Notes under the pieces: generated by a model
Database searches by the model: none
What the model was told of the DNA's origin: nothing
Seen by the model: only the letters and a program-made list of their open reading frames with translations
From: JAFGCY01 sp964609245
GTDB taxonomy: Bacteria > 4484-113 > JAFGCY01
Length of the DNA stretch: 64,000 nt
Assembly: GCA_964609245.1 (NCBI GenBank)
Contig: CAZSSB010000013.1
Location: forward strand, 4,842-68,841
Reading direction: 5' to 3'
Translations under genes and position numbers: made by a program
Part shown: positions 51,978 to 60,940 of the stretch, piece by piece
How the letters are laid out: every line of letters begins with the position of its first letter
How positions within the stretch are numbered: the first letter of the stretch is position 1

Positions 51978-52274
51978 ATGCCTTGGTACGACTACGAATG
52001 TGAGAAGTGCGGGCACCGCTTCGAGAAGGAGCACCCGATGGTGTTTAACGGCAAGGTCAGGTGCCCGGCCTGCCACTCGACGCGCACGATGAAGGTCTTC
52101 CACGCCACCGGAGTCCACTTCAAAGGCTCAGGCTTCTATGTTACTGACGGCAACGGCAGCCATGCGGCGGCCAATGGCAATGGTGCGCCCAGTGGCGACG
52201 CTCCGGCGAAGAAGGACAAAGAGAGCACCACGGACAAGCCGGCAGCCGCACCCTCCGACAAGCAGGAGTCATAG
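51978..52274 (+). CDS. FmdB-family zinc-ribbon protein
   Basis: 98 aa. The zinc ribbon is clear: MPWYDYECEKCGHRFEKEHP with CxxC, then RCPACHSTRTMKVF with the second CxxC, followed by FKGSGFYVTD, the usual FmdB-type GSGFY. The rest is a low-complexity Ala/Lys/Ser tail. Members are small putative regulators or nucleic-acid-binding proteins of unknown exact role. ATG 51978 has GGTGGAG upstream. Confidence 0.88.
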   Translation: MPWYDYECEKCGHRFEKEHPMVFNGKVRCPACHSTRTMKVFHATGVHFKGSGFYVTDGNGSHAAANGNGAPSGDAPAKKDKESTTDKPAAAPSDKQES

Positions 52275-52361
52275 GCCGGCACGGCTGCGCAGCACCCGGA
52301 TACCGGCGATCAGCACGCTCTCGCCGCCGCGAGGCGGCTCAGACCTGCCGCGACCTGTTAA

Positions 52362-52372
52362 TATAGTTGCGG
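52362..52372 (+). promoter_or_regulatory. Leaderless promoter of the HD-GYP-like gene
   Basis: TATAGT (52362-52367), 5 nt, GTG at 52373. Confidence 0.45.
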
Positions 52373-53560
52373 GTGTCTATTATCAGACAGCCGGAATTTC
52401 GCGTGCCGGTCAGCAAGGCCGTGCCCGGCATGGTTCTGGCGCGTAACCTGGAACACCACGGCCAGCTGCTGCTGCGCTACGGGGTGGAGCTGGACGAAGA
52501 GCGGATCAGCAAGCTGCAGGAAATGGGCGTCAGCACCCTGCACATCCACTTCACCAACGACGATCTGACCACCTACAAGGAGCTGCTGGTCCACCAGGAC
52601 AGCCCCCCCAGCTATGAGCGGCTGCTGAATCTGGCCCGCAGCGCGCTGCTGGAGTTCGTGCCGTCCTTCGCCCACCCCGATTGCTGCGCCCGTACCAAGG
52701 AAGTGGCGCAGACGGTGCACAAGATCGTCGAGCACACCCTCGACGTGCTGTTCAGTTCCAAGCGGTGCTTCGAGCTGCTCAGGACGACGAACATGCTGCA
52801 GGCCGAGCCGCTGCGCCACTGCCCGGCGGCCTGGATCTACGCGCTGTGCACCGGCGTCGGCCTGGGCTACAACATGCCGACACTGCTCGATCTCAGCCTC
52901 AGCAGCCTGTTCTATGACATCGGGATGCTGAAGGTGCCGGCGCGCGTGCTGGCCAAGCCCGGGCGCTTGACCGATCTGGAGTTCGGCGAGATCAAGAAGC
53001 ATGTTTTCTTCAGCCGGCGGATGCTGGAGGATCTCAGCAATTTCAGCGCCAGCGCGGTCGTGGTGGCCTTCGAGCACCACGAGAACTACTACGGCGGCGG
53101 CTATCCCAAGAACAAGCGCGGCGACTCGATCCACGAGTTCAGCCAGATCGTGTCCCTGACCGACAAGTTCGCCGCGATGGTCACCACCAAGTCGTACCGC
53201 GAGCGGTTCCAGCCCTACGAGGCCTACGAGATGCTGCTGGCCCAGACCAAGACCGCCGTCAGCCCCCGCGTGTTCGTGGCGTTCCTCAAGAGTGTGCTGC
53301 TCTATCCGCGCGGCTCGATGCTGCGGCTGTCCAGCGGCGAGATCGCCGAGCCCATAGACTTCCCGCTGCATCTGCCAACGCGCCCGACAGTGCAGATCAC
53401 GCATACGCCCAACGGCGAGGAGATCCTGGGACGGCGGCGCACCGTCTATCTGCTGGATCATCCCGAGCTGACCATCGAGTCGTTTGCGATCGCCGAGGAA
53501 AAGCTGCGCAGCGGTCCACAGACCGAGCGCGAGCGCAGCGGCCTGCTGGATATCTCGTAG
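52373..53560 (+). CDS. HD-GYP-like protein with a substituted catalytic His
   Basis: 395 aa. An N-terminal domain as in many HD-GYP regulators (VPVSKAVPGMVLARNLEHHG, LLLRYGVELDEERISKLQEM) is followed by an HD-GYP-like domain: SLSSLFYDIGMLKVPARVLA, KPGRLTDLEFGEIKKHVFFS, HHENYYGGGYP and IVSLTDKFAAMVTTKSYRER. The HD pair is Tyr181-Asp182, so the metal-binding His is lost, while His235-His236-Glu237 and the GYP loop remain. It may therefore bind rather than cleave cyclic di-GMP. No REC domain or sensor is fused. Confidence 0.82.
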   Translation: MSIIRQPEFRVPVSKAVPGMVLARNLEHHGQLLLRYGVELDEERISKLQEMGVSTLHIHFTNDDLTTYKELLVHQDSPPSYERLLNLARSALLEFVPSFAHPDCCARTKEVAQTVHKIVEHTLDVLFSSKRCFELLRTTNMLQAEPLRHCPAAWIYALCTGVGLGYNMPTLLDLSLSSLFYDIGMLKVPARVLAKPGRLTDLEFGEIKKHVFFSRRMLEDLSNFSASAVVVAFEHHENYYGGGYPKNKRGDSIHEFSQIVSLTDKFAAMVTTKSYRERFQPYEAYEMLLAQTKTAVSPRVFVAFLKSVLLYPRGSMLRLSSGEIAEPIDFPLHLPTRPTVQITHTPNGEEILGRRRTVYLLDHPELTIESFAIAEEKLRSGPQTERERSGLLDIS

Positions 53561-53621
53561 GCACCATGCCGCGTCGCGCAACCAGCTGCCGAAGTCCCGA
53601 TGGCTGTATGGAGGTGTGTTG

Positions 53622-54671
53622 ATGGGCTGGCGATTCCGGCGCAGCGTCCGGCTGGCTCCGGGGGTAAGGATCAACCTCAGCAAGGGCGGCGCTTCGCTGA
53701 CCATGGGGCAGCGCGGGCGCAAGGTCACGATCGGCAAGCACGGCACCTACACCACGATCGGCGTGCCCGGTACCGGCCTCTATCACACCACCTACGATCC
53801 GCACCGGCAGGCGTGGGACGGCGCGGGCAAGCGCGGCGGCGAACGGCGCCAGTTGATCCCGCCGCCCGAGGGCATCATCGCGGACGAGCAGCGGTTGACA
53901 CTGGGGTACCTGAAGCGGCTGGTGACCCCGGACGACGAGGAGTCCTTCGTCGACGGCTGCCGCGAGCTGGTGCGCGGCAAGGAGAGCTCCGCGCTTAGTC
54001 ACCTGCTCGAGGCGCTGCACCTGGCGGACGCCGCCTGGCTGGCCGGGATGATCGCGCTGGCCAAGCGCCGCTACGGCGAAGCGGCCGAATACCTGCTGCG
54101 CGCCACCGGTCGCGAGCGCCAGCTCGGCAAGCTGTTCACCAAGTACGGGATCGTGGCGCGCCTGGGGCTGAACGTCACCGAGCGCATCCGCGCCTTCGTC
54201 GGGCCGCACGTGCGCGGGGCGCTGCTGGCGCTCGGGGAGGCCTATCAGTACCTCGATCGCCCCGAGGAAGCCCTGGCCTGTCTGAAGCGGCTGTACAAAC
54301 TCGCGCCCCACGATCCGGTCGTTCGCGCCAGCTACATCGAACTCCTGACGGATGTCGCGGGCGGCGATGAGAGCGTGCTGCGACAGGCGGTCGCGGTCGG
54401 CGAGGGGATCAGGAACGAGTCGGACGTGCATGCGGCGATCCTGCTGTACAAGGCCCGGGCACTGGCCGCGCTCGGGATGCACGAGGCGGCCCGCGATACG
54501 CTGACCGCCGCGCTGCGCAGGAAGAAGGACCGCAGCCACGACCTGCTGGCGGCCCTGCACCTGGAGCGCGCGGCCGCCTATCAGGCCCTGGGCAAGAGGA
54601 AGCAGGCCAGCGTGGAGCGGGAGCGGGCCTTCGCGTTGGATCCCGATGGGGCACCCCAGCCGGCTCGGTAG
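53622..54671 (+). CDS. DUF4236-TPR protein
   Basis: 349 aa. The N-terminus MGWRFRRSVRLAPGVRINLS then KGGASLTMGQRGRKVTIG and TYTTIGVPGTGLYHTTY is a typical DUF4236 domain (about 1-55), usually found alone or fused to variable partners. The remainder is helical with TPR-type repeats (ALLALGEAYQYLDRPEEALA, ALAALGMHEAARDTLTAALR, AYQALGKRKQASVERERAFA). Soluble, no signal peptide. GGAGGTG precedes the ATG at 53622. Function unknown; probably a protein-interaction scaffold. Confidence 0.75.
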   Translation: MGWRFRRSVRLAPGVRINLSKGGASLTMGQRGRKVTIGKHGTYTTIGVPGTGLYHTTYDPHRQAWDGAGKRGGERRQLIPPPEGIIADEQRLTLGYLKRLVTPDDEESFVDGCRELVRGKESSALSHLLEALHLADAAWLAGMIALAKRRYGEAAEYLLRATGRERQLGKLFTKYGIVARLGLNVTERIRAFVGPHVRGALLALGEAYQYLDRPEEALACLKRLYKLAPHDPVVRASYIELLTDVAGGDESVLRQAVAVGEGIRNESDVHAAILLYKARALAALGMHEAARDTLTAALRRKKDRSHDLLAALHLERAAAYQALGKRKQASVERERAFALDPDGAPQPAR

Positions 54672-54722
54672 CGTGCCGCCGCCCGTGTTTCGCTATGCGA
54701 GTTCCCGTGGCGGCGCTGCGGG

Positions 54723-54728
54723 TACAAT
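54723..54728 (+). promoter_or_regulatory. -10 box before the S9 peptidase gene
   Basis: TACAAT 42 nt before the ATG at 54771, with CAGGAG just ahead of the start codon as ribosome site. Confidence 0.4.
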
Positions 54729-54770
54729 ACGGCGGACGCGGAGAGGGGAATACACGTACAGGAGCACCGC

Positions 54771-56798
54771 ATGGCAAAGAAGATGCACCCCGTCACCCCG
54801 GAAGACCTCTACGAGCTGCGCCAGGCGTCGCTGTGCCGGCTGAGTCCGGGCGGCGACCTGCTGGTCACCACGATCGGCGCGGTTCAGCGAGAAGAGAACA
54901 AGAACTACGCGAACCTGTACCTGCAACCCACCCGCGGCGGTATGCTACGGCAGTTCACCCAGGGCGTTCACGGTGACTCGAATCCCCAGTTCAGCCCCGA
55001 CGGCCGGCTGATCGCGTTCACCTCCAGCCGCAGCGGCAAGACGCAGCTGCATCTGATGCACGTCGACGGCGGCGAAAGCTGGCAGCTGACGAAGATGGAG
55101 GGCAGCATCGCTGACTTCGCCTGGGCGCCGGACGGCAAGACCCTGTGTGTTGTGTTCATTCCGCAGGATGACGACGCGAAGAAGCGCGAGCAGCAGGTTA
55201 AGCAGGGCAAGCCCGAGGCGGCGGAGCCGAAGGTGCGCCACATCACGCGGCTGCACTACCGCTCCGAGGGCGCGGGCTTCCTGCCGGAGGGCCATGCCGA
55301 GCTGCACATCGTCAATGCGAAAACCGGCAAGACGCGGCTGCTGTTCAAGGACGATTACGACAATCTGTGGCCGAGGCTCACGCCCGACGGCAAGTGGGTG
55401 ATCTTTGGCAGCAACAAGAACCCCGACCATGAACGCGAGCCGATGCTGTACGACCTGTGGAAGATCCGCGCCGACGGCAAGGGCAAGGTGAAGAAGATCG
55501 AGACGTTCGACGGGCCCTCCGTGCTGCCGACGGTCAGTCCCGACGGCAAGTGGATATCGTTCACCGGCTGGCCCGATCCAGAGAAGTTCTGGCCGGAAGT
55601 GAACATGATGCTCCATGTCGTGCCGATCGGTGGCGGCAAGCCGCGCTGCCTCTCGGCGGACCTCGACCGGCCGGTGCAGAACCTGTCGCTCAACGACACC
55701 TGGGGCATGGTCTGGTCGGGCAATAATGTCTGGAGTCCCGATAGCAGGGAGATCTACGCCGTTGTCACCAGCGAGGGTAACACCGAGCTTTACCGCTTCG
55801 ACGTCGAGCATGGCGGCGGCGCGCCGGTGTTCGCCGAACCGGGCGTGGTGCTGGGCTACGACATCGACTTCAGCAGGCGCAAGTTGTACGTGCTGCTCAG
55901 CGACCAGCAGACGCCCGGCGATCTGGTATCGCGGAGTCTGGATGGCGGCAAGCTGAAGCGCCTGACGCGCGTCAATCAGCCTTGGCTGAACCGGCGCGAT
56001 CTGGGCCGCATCGAGGAGACCTGGGTCAGGACGCGCGGCAAGCCGAAGCTGCAGGGCTGGGTGATGACGCCGCCGGACTTCAGTCCGCGCAGGAAATACC
56101 CCGGCATCCTCTACATCCACGGCGGGCCGCACGTGGCCTACGCCCGCGCGATCTTCCACGAGTTCAACTACCTGGCCGGCCTGGGCTACGTGGTGCTGTT
56201 CTGCAACCCGCGGGGCAGCCACGGCTATGGCGCAGCCCACACCAGCGCGATCATGCATCAGGGCTGGGGTACGGTGGACTACGAGGACGTGATGCGGTTC
56301 ACGGACCACGTGCTGAGGACGCACAAGTTCATCGACCGCGACCGGCTGGGCGTCACGGGCGGCAGCTACGGCGGCTACATGACCAACTGGATCATCGGTC
56401 ACACGCAGCGCTTCAAGGCGGCGGTGACTCAGCGCAGCGTCAGCAACTTCTTCAGCTTCATGGGTACCAGCGACGGCGGCTACTCCTTCGGCCAGGTGTT
56501 CGGCGACCGCGACAAGACGCCCTGGCAGGACCGCGAGCGCTTCCTGGAGATGTCGCCGATGACCCACATTCCAAATGCCAAGACGCCGACGCTGGTGATC
56601 CACTCCGAGGGCGATCTGCGAGCGCCCATCGAGCAGGGCGAGCAGGTTTACGTGCAGCTCAAGATGCAGGGCGTGGAGACGGAGATGGTGCGCTTCCCGC
56701 AGGAGACCCATGAGCTGAGCCGCGGCGGGCGGACTGACCGGCGCATCGAGCGCCTGAAGCGCATCAGCGGGTGGTTCGACAAGTACCTGAAGAAGTAG
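54771..56798 (+). CDS. S9 family prolyl-oligopeptidase-type serine peptidase
   Basis: 675 aa. An N-terminal seven-bladed-type propeller with PD40/WD40-like repeats (FSPDGRLIAFTSSRSGKTQL, LTPDGKWVIFGSN, SPDGKWISFTGW) caps a C-terminal alpha/beta hydrolase. Catalytic triad by motif: Ser532 in GGSYGGYM, Asp615 in SEGDLRAP and His647 in QETHELSRGG. This is the acylaminoacyl-peptidase/S9C pattern. No signal peptide is seen, so it probably trims cytosolic oligopeptides. A Tricorn-like protease gene follows after the third gap. Confidence 0.92.
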   Translation: MAKKMHPVTPEDLYELRQASLCRLSPGGDLLVTTIGAVQREENKNYANLYLQPTRGGMLRQFTQGVHGDSNPQFSPDGRLIAFTSSRSGKTQLHLMHVDGGESWQLTKMEGSIADFAWAPDGKTLCVVFIPQDDDAKKREQQVKQGKPEAAEPKVRHITRLHYRSEGAGFLPEGHAELHIVNAKTGKTRLLFKDDYDNLWPRLTPDGKWVIFGSNKNPDHEREPMLYDLWKIRADGKGKVKKIETFDGPSVLPTVSPDGKWISFTGWPDPEKFWPEVNMMLHVVPIGGGKPRCLSADLDRPVQNLSLNDTWGMVWSGNNVWSPDSREIYAVVTSEGNTELYRFDVEHGGGAPVFAEPGVVLGYDIDFSRRKLYVLLSDQQTPGDLVSRSLDGGKLKRLTRVNQPWLNRRDLGRIEETWVRTRGKPKLQGWVMTPPDFSPRRKYPGILYIHGGPHVAYARAIFHEFNYLAGLGYVVLFCNPRGSHGYGAAHTSAIMHQGWGTVDYEDVMRFTDHVLRTHKFIDRDRLGVTGGSYGGYMTNWIIGHTQRFKAAVTQRSVSNFFSFMGTSDGGYSFGQVFGDRDKTPWQDRERFLEMSPMTHIPNAKTPTLVIHSEGDLRAPIEQGEQVYVQLKMQGVETEMVRFPQETHELSRGGRTDRRIERLKRISGWFDKYLKK

Positions 56799-56837
56799 TC
56801 CGCAGTCGAGCCGGGTGCTACAGCGGGCCGCAGGCGC

Positions 56838-56937
56838 NNNNNNNNNNNNNNNNNNNNNNNNNNNNNNNNNNNNNNNNNNNNNNNNNNNNNNNNNNNNNNN
56901 NNNNNNNNNNNNNNNNNNNNNNNNNNNNNNNNNNNNN
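56838..56937. other. Assembly gap (100 N)
   Basis: It lies between the S9 peptidase and the Tricorn-like gene and may hide the promoter of the latter. Confidence 0.99.
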
Positions 56938-56994
56938 GCTGGTCGCCTGTTATCATCTTCGCTGATTCGGATTACGCCGAGCCTGGAGGAAGGC

Positions 56995-59900
56995 ATGCTG
57001 CGTACCACTATCGGCGCCCTGCTGATCTGCTGTTTGCTCGCGATCGTTCAAGCCGCCGCCGCCGACGAGATACGTGGCGCGCGCTACCCCGCACTGTCGC
57101 CGGATGGGGCAACGCTGGTATTTGAATACTGGGGCGATCTATGGAGCATGCCGGTCGACGGCGGCGCACCGGCGCGGCGGCTGACCGACCATCGGGCTTG
57201 GGACTGGCTGCCGCGCTTCTCGCCCGACGGCAGCGAGATCGCGTTCCTGTCCGACCGCAGCGGCAATCAGGATATCTGGGTGCTGCCGGCTGCCGGCGGT
57301 CCGGCGCGGCGGATCACGGCCTTCAGCGGTGAGGATACCCTCTGCGGCTGGTCGCCGGACGGGGGGCGGCTGCTGTTCAGTTCGCAACGCGGACTATGGG
57401 CCGAGGACCTGTACTCCGTCGACGCCCGGGGCCTTGAGCCGCCGCAGCAGCTGACAGGCGGGGATCACTACCATTCCATCGAGGGGATCGAACTGCCCGG
57501 CGGCGGACTGGTCTACGCCCGCGGCAGCGGTCGCTGGTGGCGCAAGGGCTACCGCGGCACGGCGGCGTTCGATCTGTGGCGGCTGGCGCCCGACGGCGTC
57601 TGTGAGCGGCTGACGGAATACGCTGGGCGCGACCGCTGGCCAATGGTGGCCGCCGACGGCGCCAGCGTGTACTACGTTTGTGACGAGGATGGGATCGACA
57701 ACATCTGGCGGCTTGACCTCGACTCCGGTGCGCGCGAGCAGCTGACACGCTTCACTGTGGACGGCGTGCAGTGGCCGTCCATCGCGCCGGGCAGCGACAC
57801 CATAATCTTCGAGCAGGACGGCTGGCTGTACCGCCTGGTGGTCGGTGCCGGTGAGCCCGAGAAGCTGACGGTTGCGCTGGCCGCCGAGGGCAAGGACAAC
57901 TTCGTCGTTCGGCGGAGTTTCAGCAATGAGGCGGGCGAGTACGCCGTCTCGCCGCACGGCAAGTACGTCGTGGTAGAGCATGCGGGCGATCTGTGGGCGG
58001 TCAAGGACCCGCAGGCGTTTGACGAGGATGACAAGCCCGACCAGGACCTGGCTGAGGCCTGGCGCCTGACGGCCAGCGATGGGGCGCGGGAACGGCAACC
58101 GGCTTTCGCGCCGGATAACCGGCACCTGGCGTATGTCAGCGACGCAGACGGCGACTACGAGGTTTACGTGATGGACCTCGCCGATATGAGTGTGCGCCAG
58201 GTGACCGACAACGATGTCGACGACCTGCACCCGGTATTCGATCCCACGGACAGCGATACGTTGTTCTTCTACAGCGGCAACAGCCGCATTGTGCGGCACT
58301 TCCTTGCCACCGGCGAGACCAATACAGTCGCGGAGGGGCGGTTCCGCGGCGACTTCGACTACTACGGCTTCAGCGTCAGCCCCGACGGCGCCTGGGTGTC
58401 CTATGTCGACGAGCTCGGCGACTGGTCGGCGGAGATCTACGTCGTGGATTGCGCGGGGCTGGACGAGCCGGTGAACATCACGCGCCACCCCGGCTGGGAG
58501 GACGATCCGCGCTGGTCCGCCGATGGCCGGCGCCTGGTGTACCGCGGCCTTGACCGCGGGTCGCGCGAAAGTGAGTCCGCGATCTACGTCGTCGACCTGG
58601 ACCCGGAGCCTGAGACCTACGACGTGACCTTCCTGTTCGAGGACGATCTGGCGGACACCGGTTCCGTTGGCGATGAATCGGCGGATGGCGGCAATGAGGA
58701 TGAGGACAGCGCGGGCGCCGGCGATCACGAGAATGATGACGAGAACGGCAAAGACGACAACGGTGACGAAGACGAGGATGACGAGGACGAGCAGGAACCC
58801 AGGCAGGATGTGAGTGTCACCATGGACTTCGAGGACATCCATCTGCGTGCCCGCCAGGTGTCGAGCCAGGCGGGAGCGAGGCACGCGCTGCTCAGCGACG
58901 ATGGCCAGTGGGTGGTCTACAGCTGTGATCCTGCCGGTGAGGGTCGCGAGATCTGGGCGGTCAAGGCCGAGGGTGGCGGGGCTGTCAGGCTGATTGACGG
59001 CGACTGGCGCGACCCGCGGTTCGCCGCCCGCGGCAGGCGGCTGTACTACCGCGACGGCGGTACGGTGCGGTACCTGAAGTTCAGCAAGGGAGCGAGCAAG
59101 GGCCGGGAGACGATCAACACGCGGGGCGAGTTCTGGCTCGACCGCCGCGCGCGCTGGCAGCAGATGTACCGTGAGGGGTGGCGCACGCTGGGTGAGCGTT
59201 TCTACGATCCCGCCATGCACGGTACGGATTGGGCCGCCGACTACCGCAAGTACCTGCCTTACATCGAGGCGCTGGCTACGCCGGAAGAGTTCAACCTGGT
59301 CTTTCAGGAGCTCCTGGGTGAGCTTAACGCCAGCCATCTGGCGATCTACATGCAGGAGTCCAGCTTCGAGGGGGACGGAGCGGTTGCCGCGCACCTCGGG
59401 CTGGAATTCGATCCTCAGTTCACCGGACCGGGACTGAAGGTCAGTCATCTGACCTACCGGGGGCCGGCGGACCAACCCGGCGTCGAGGTGGGGGAAGGTG
59501 ACGTTGTACTGGCGATCGACGGCCAGCCGGTAGATGCGACCATGCGCTGGCCGAGCCTGCTGGACGACAAGGCGGGCCGGCCAGTGGTGCTCAGGGTCCG
59601 GGGCGCGGATGGCCAGGCTGATCGCAACGTGGCGATCAAGCCGATCACGCACGCAGATTACCAACGGCTGCTCTATCGCGAGTGGGAAATCGCCAACGAG
59701 CAGCGGGTGGACGAACTGAGTGGCGGGCGCATAGGCTATATCCACATCCGCGGGATGAGTCGGCGCGAGTTGCGCAAATTCGAGCGCGAGTTTTTCAGTG
59801 AGTTTTTCGACAAGGACGCGCTGATCGTCGACGTGCGATTCAATCCCGGCGGCTGGATTCATGAGGACCTCTTCAGTCTGCTGGACCGCAATCCCTTTGC

Positions 59901-60306
59901 CTTCGCCGGGCATCGGGACTCACCGCGAACCATGCAGCCGCCCCGGGCGTTCGCCAAGCCCAAGGCGCTGCTGATCAACGGTCGCAGCGGCTCGGATGCG
60001 GAAATCTTCCCCTCCGGCTGGCGCACTCTGGGACTTGGCCCGATTATCGGCGTTGACACAGCGGGGGCGGTAATCGGCACCGGCGGATTCACGCTGGTGG
60101 ACGGCACCTGGGTGCGCCTGCCGATTGAGGGCTGGTGGGAGCTCGACGGCCGCAATCTGGAGCAGAGCGGCACCCCGCCGGACATCTACGTGGACGTCGA
60201 TCCAGCGGAACTCCGCAGCGGGCGCGATGCCCAGCTGGACAAGGCGGTCGAAATCCTGCTCAAGGAACTGGACCAGGACTCAGCGACTGGGTCGACCGGT
60301 ACCTGA
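56995..60306 (+). CDS. Tricorn-like protease with signal peptide and acidic linker
   Basis: 1103 aa. Signal peptide (LLICCLLAIVQAAAADE), two beta-propeller regions of PD40-type blades (ALSPDGATLVFEYWGDLWSM, FSPDGSEIAFLSDRSGNQDI), an Asp/Glu-rich linker (about 555-605), the C1 helical domain, a PDZ domain (EGDVVLAIDGQPVD) and a C-terminal S41-type catalytic domain. Tricorn-type catalytic residues: His781 in ELNASHLAIY and Ser1000 in NGRSGSDAEIF. GGAGGAAGG precedes the ATG; a longer reading through the gap has no support. Tricorn of archaea is cytosolic, whereas this one looks exported. It may degrade peptides in the periplasm or at the surface. Confidence 0.88.
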   Translation: MLRTTIGALLICCLLAIVQAAAADEIRGARYPALSPDGATLVFEYWGDLWSMPVDGGAPARRLTDHRAWDWLPRFSPDGSEIAFLSDRSGNQDIWVLPAAGGPARRITAFSGEDTLCGWSPDGGRLLFSSQRGLWAEDLYSVDARGLEPPQQLTGGDHYHSIEGIELPGGGLVYARGSGRWWRKGYRGTAAFDLWRLAPDGVCERLTEYAGRDRWPMVAADGASVYYVCDEDGIDNIWRLDLDSGAREQLTRFTVDGVQWPSIAPGSDTIIFEQDGWLYRLVVGAGEPEKLTVALAAEGKDNFVVRRSFSNEAGEYAVSPHGKYVVVEHAGDLWAVKDPQAFDEDDKPDQDLAEAWRLTASDGARERQPAFAPDNRHLAYVSDADGDYEVYVMDLADMSVRQVTDNDVDDLHPVFDPTDSDTLFFYSGNSRIVRHFLATGETNTVAEGRFRGDFDYYGFSVSPDGAWVSYVDELGDWSAEIYVVDCAGLDEPVNITRHPGWEDDPRWSADGRRLVYRGLDRGSRESESAIYVVDLDPEPETYDVTFLFEDDLADTGSVGDESADGGNEDEDSAGAGDHENDDENGKDDNGDEDEDDEDEQEPRQDVSVTMDFEDIHLRARQVSSQAGARHALLSDDGQWVVYSCDPAGEGREIWAVKAEGGGAVRLIDGDWRDPRFAARGRRLYYRDGGTVRYLKFSKGASKGRETINTRGEFWLDRRARWQQMYREGWRTLGERFYDPAMHGTDWAADYRKYLPYIEALATPEEFNLVFQELLGELNASHLAIYMQESSFEGDGAVAAHLGLEFDPQFTGPGLKVSHLTYRGPADQPGVEVGEGDVVLAIDGQPVDATMRWPSLLDDKAGRPVVLRVRGADGQADRNVAIKPITHADYQRLLYREWEIANEQRVDELSGGRIGYIHIRGMSRRELRKFEREFFSEFFDKDALIVDVRFNPGGWIHEDLFSLLDRNPFAFAGHRDSPRTMQPPRAFAKPKALLINGRSGSDAEIFPSGWRTLGLGPIIGVDTAGAVIGTGGFTLVDGTWVRLPIEGWWELDGRNLEQSGTPPDIYVDVDPAELRSGRDAQLDKAVEILLKELDQDSATGSTGT

Positions 60307-60355
60307 AAAACAGTGCAGTCGGTCCATTGCTGTGGCGAGAAAGATACAGCATTGG

Positions 60356-60361
60356 TATACT
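60356..60361 (+). promoter_or_regulatory. -10 box before the cohesin-like lipoprotein / M6 protease pair
   Basis: TATACT in a short AT-rich pocket, 57 nt before the ATG at 60419; GGGGAAG lies about 8 nt before that ATG. Confidence 0.4.
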
Positions 60362-60418
60362 AATAGGTATGCATGCCGGCTATCGTGGTGAGCGGTTGCC
60401 GGCGGGGAAGCAGCATTG

Positions 60419-60940
60419 ATGGCACGGTCCGCAGGTTTCAGGCGCGCAGTTCCCGGCATCGCGGTGGCGGTGTTGTCCCTGGCGTTGCTCGCTTGCGGTG
60501 GCGGATCGACTGCGTCGGGGCCCGCGGCTCCGAGTGCAAGCAACGCCATCAGACTCTCGTTGCATGCTGAGTCGCTGAAAGATTCCACGGTGCGCGTGCT
60601 CATTCAGGCGAATGATGCGGCGGAACTATACCAGCTGAGCTGCCGTCTGATCTACGATCCAGTGGCCGTGAGGGCGCTGGCAGCCACCCCGGGCAGCCTG
60701 GTGGACCAGCGCGCGGTGTTCTTCACCAGCGACTGGCCGGACGGCTACGTGCCCGTGGCGTTTACCTATCACCCGGGCGAGACCATTCCGGCGGCCAGCG
60801 GCACGATCGCCACCTGCGAGTTCGAGCTCTTGGGCAGTTCCGAGCAGCCCGCCTTCGATCTCCTGCGTGACCCGGAGTACCTGCTGGCGGCGGACGCGCG
60901 GGGCGCGGCGCTGCCGGTCAGCGTGGAGGCTGCGCAGTGA
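60419..60940 (+). CDS. Cohesin-like lipoprotein
   Basis: 173 aa. Lipobox LLAC, Cys26. The exported part reads like a cohesin-family beta-sandwich: IRLSLHAESLKDSTVRVLIQ, LYQLSCRLIYDPVAVRALAA, TPGSLVDQRAVFFTSDW, FTYHPGETIPAASGTIATCE and FELLGSSEQP. The YDP and the ATCEFELLG strand match the A(T)xxFxxxG type ending of cohesins. It lacks a dockerin, unlike the four module proteins. Its TGA overlaps the GTG of the M6 protease, so both are made together. Partner recognition is inferred, not shown. Confidence 0.6.
   Translation: MARSAGFRRAVPGIAVAVLSLALLACGGGSTASGPAAPSASNAIRLSLHAESLKDSTVRVLIQANDAAELYQLSCRLIYDPVAVRALAATPGSLVDQRAVFFTSDWPDGYVPVAFTYHPGETIPAASGTIATCEFELLGSSEQPAFDLLRDPEYLLAADARGAALPVSVEAAQ

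Noticed and set aside
57394..59913. An 839-codon minus-strand open frame opposite the Tricorn-like gene
   Set aside because: Shadow of a strongly supported plus-strand protein with recognisable domains; no start signal or homology pattern.
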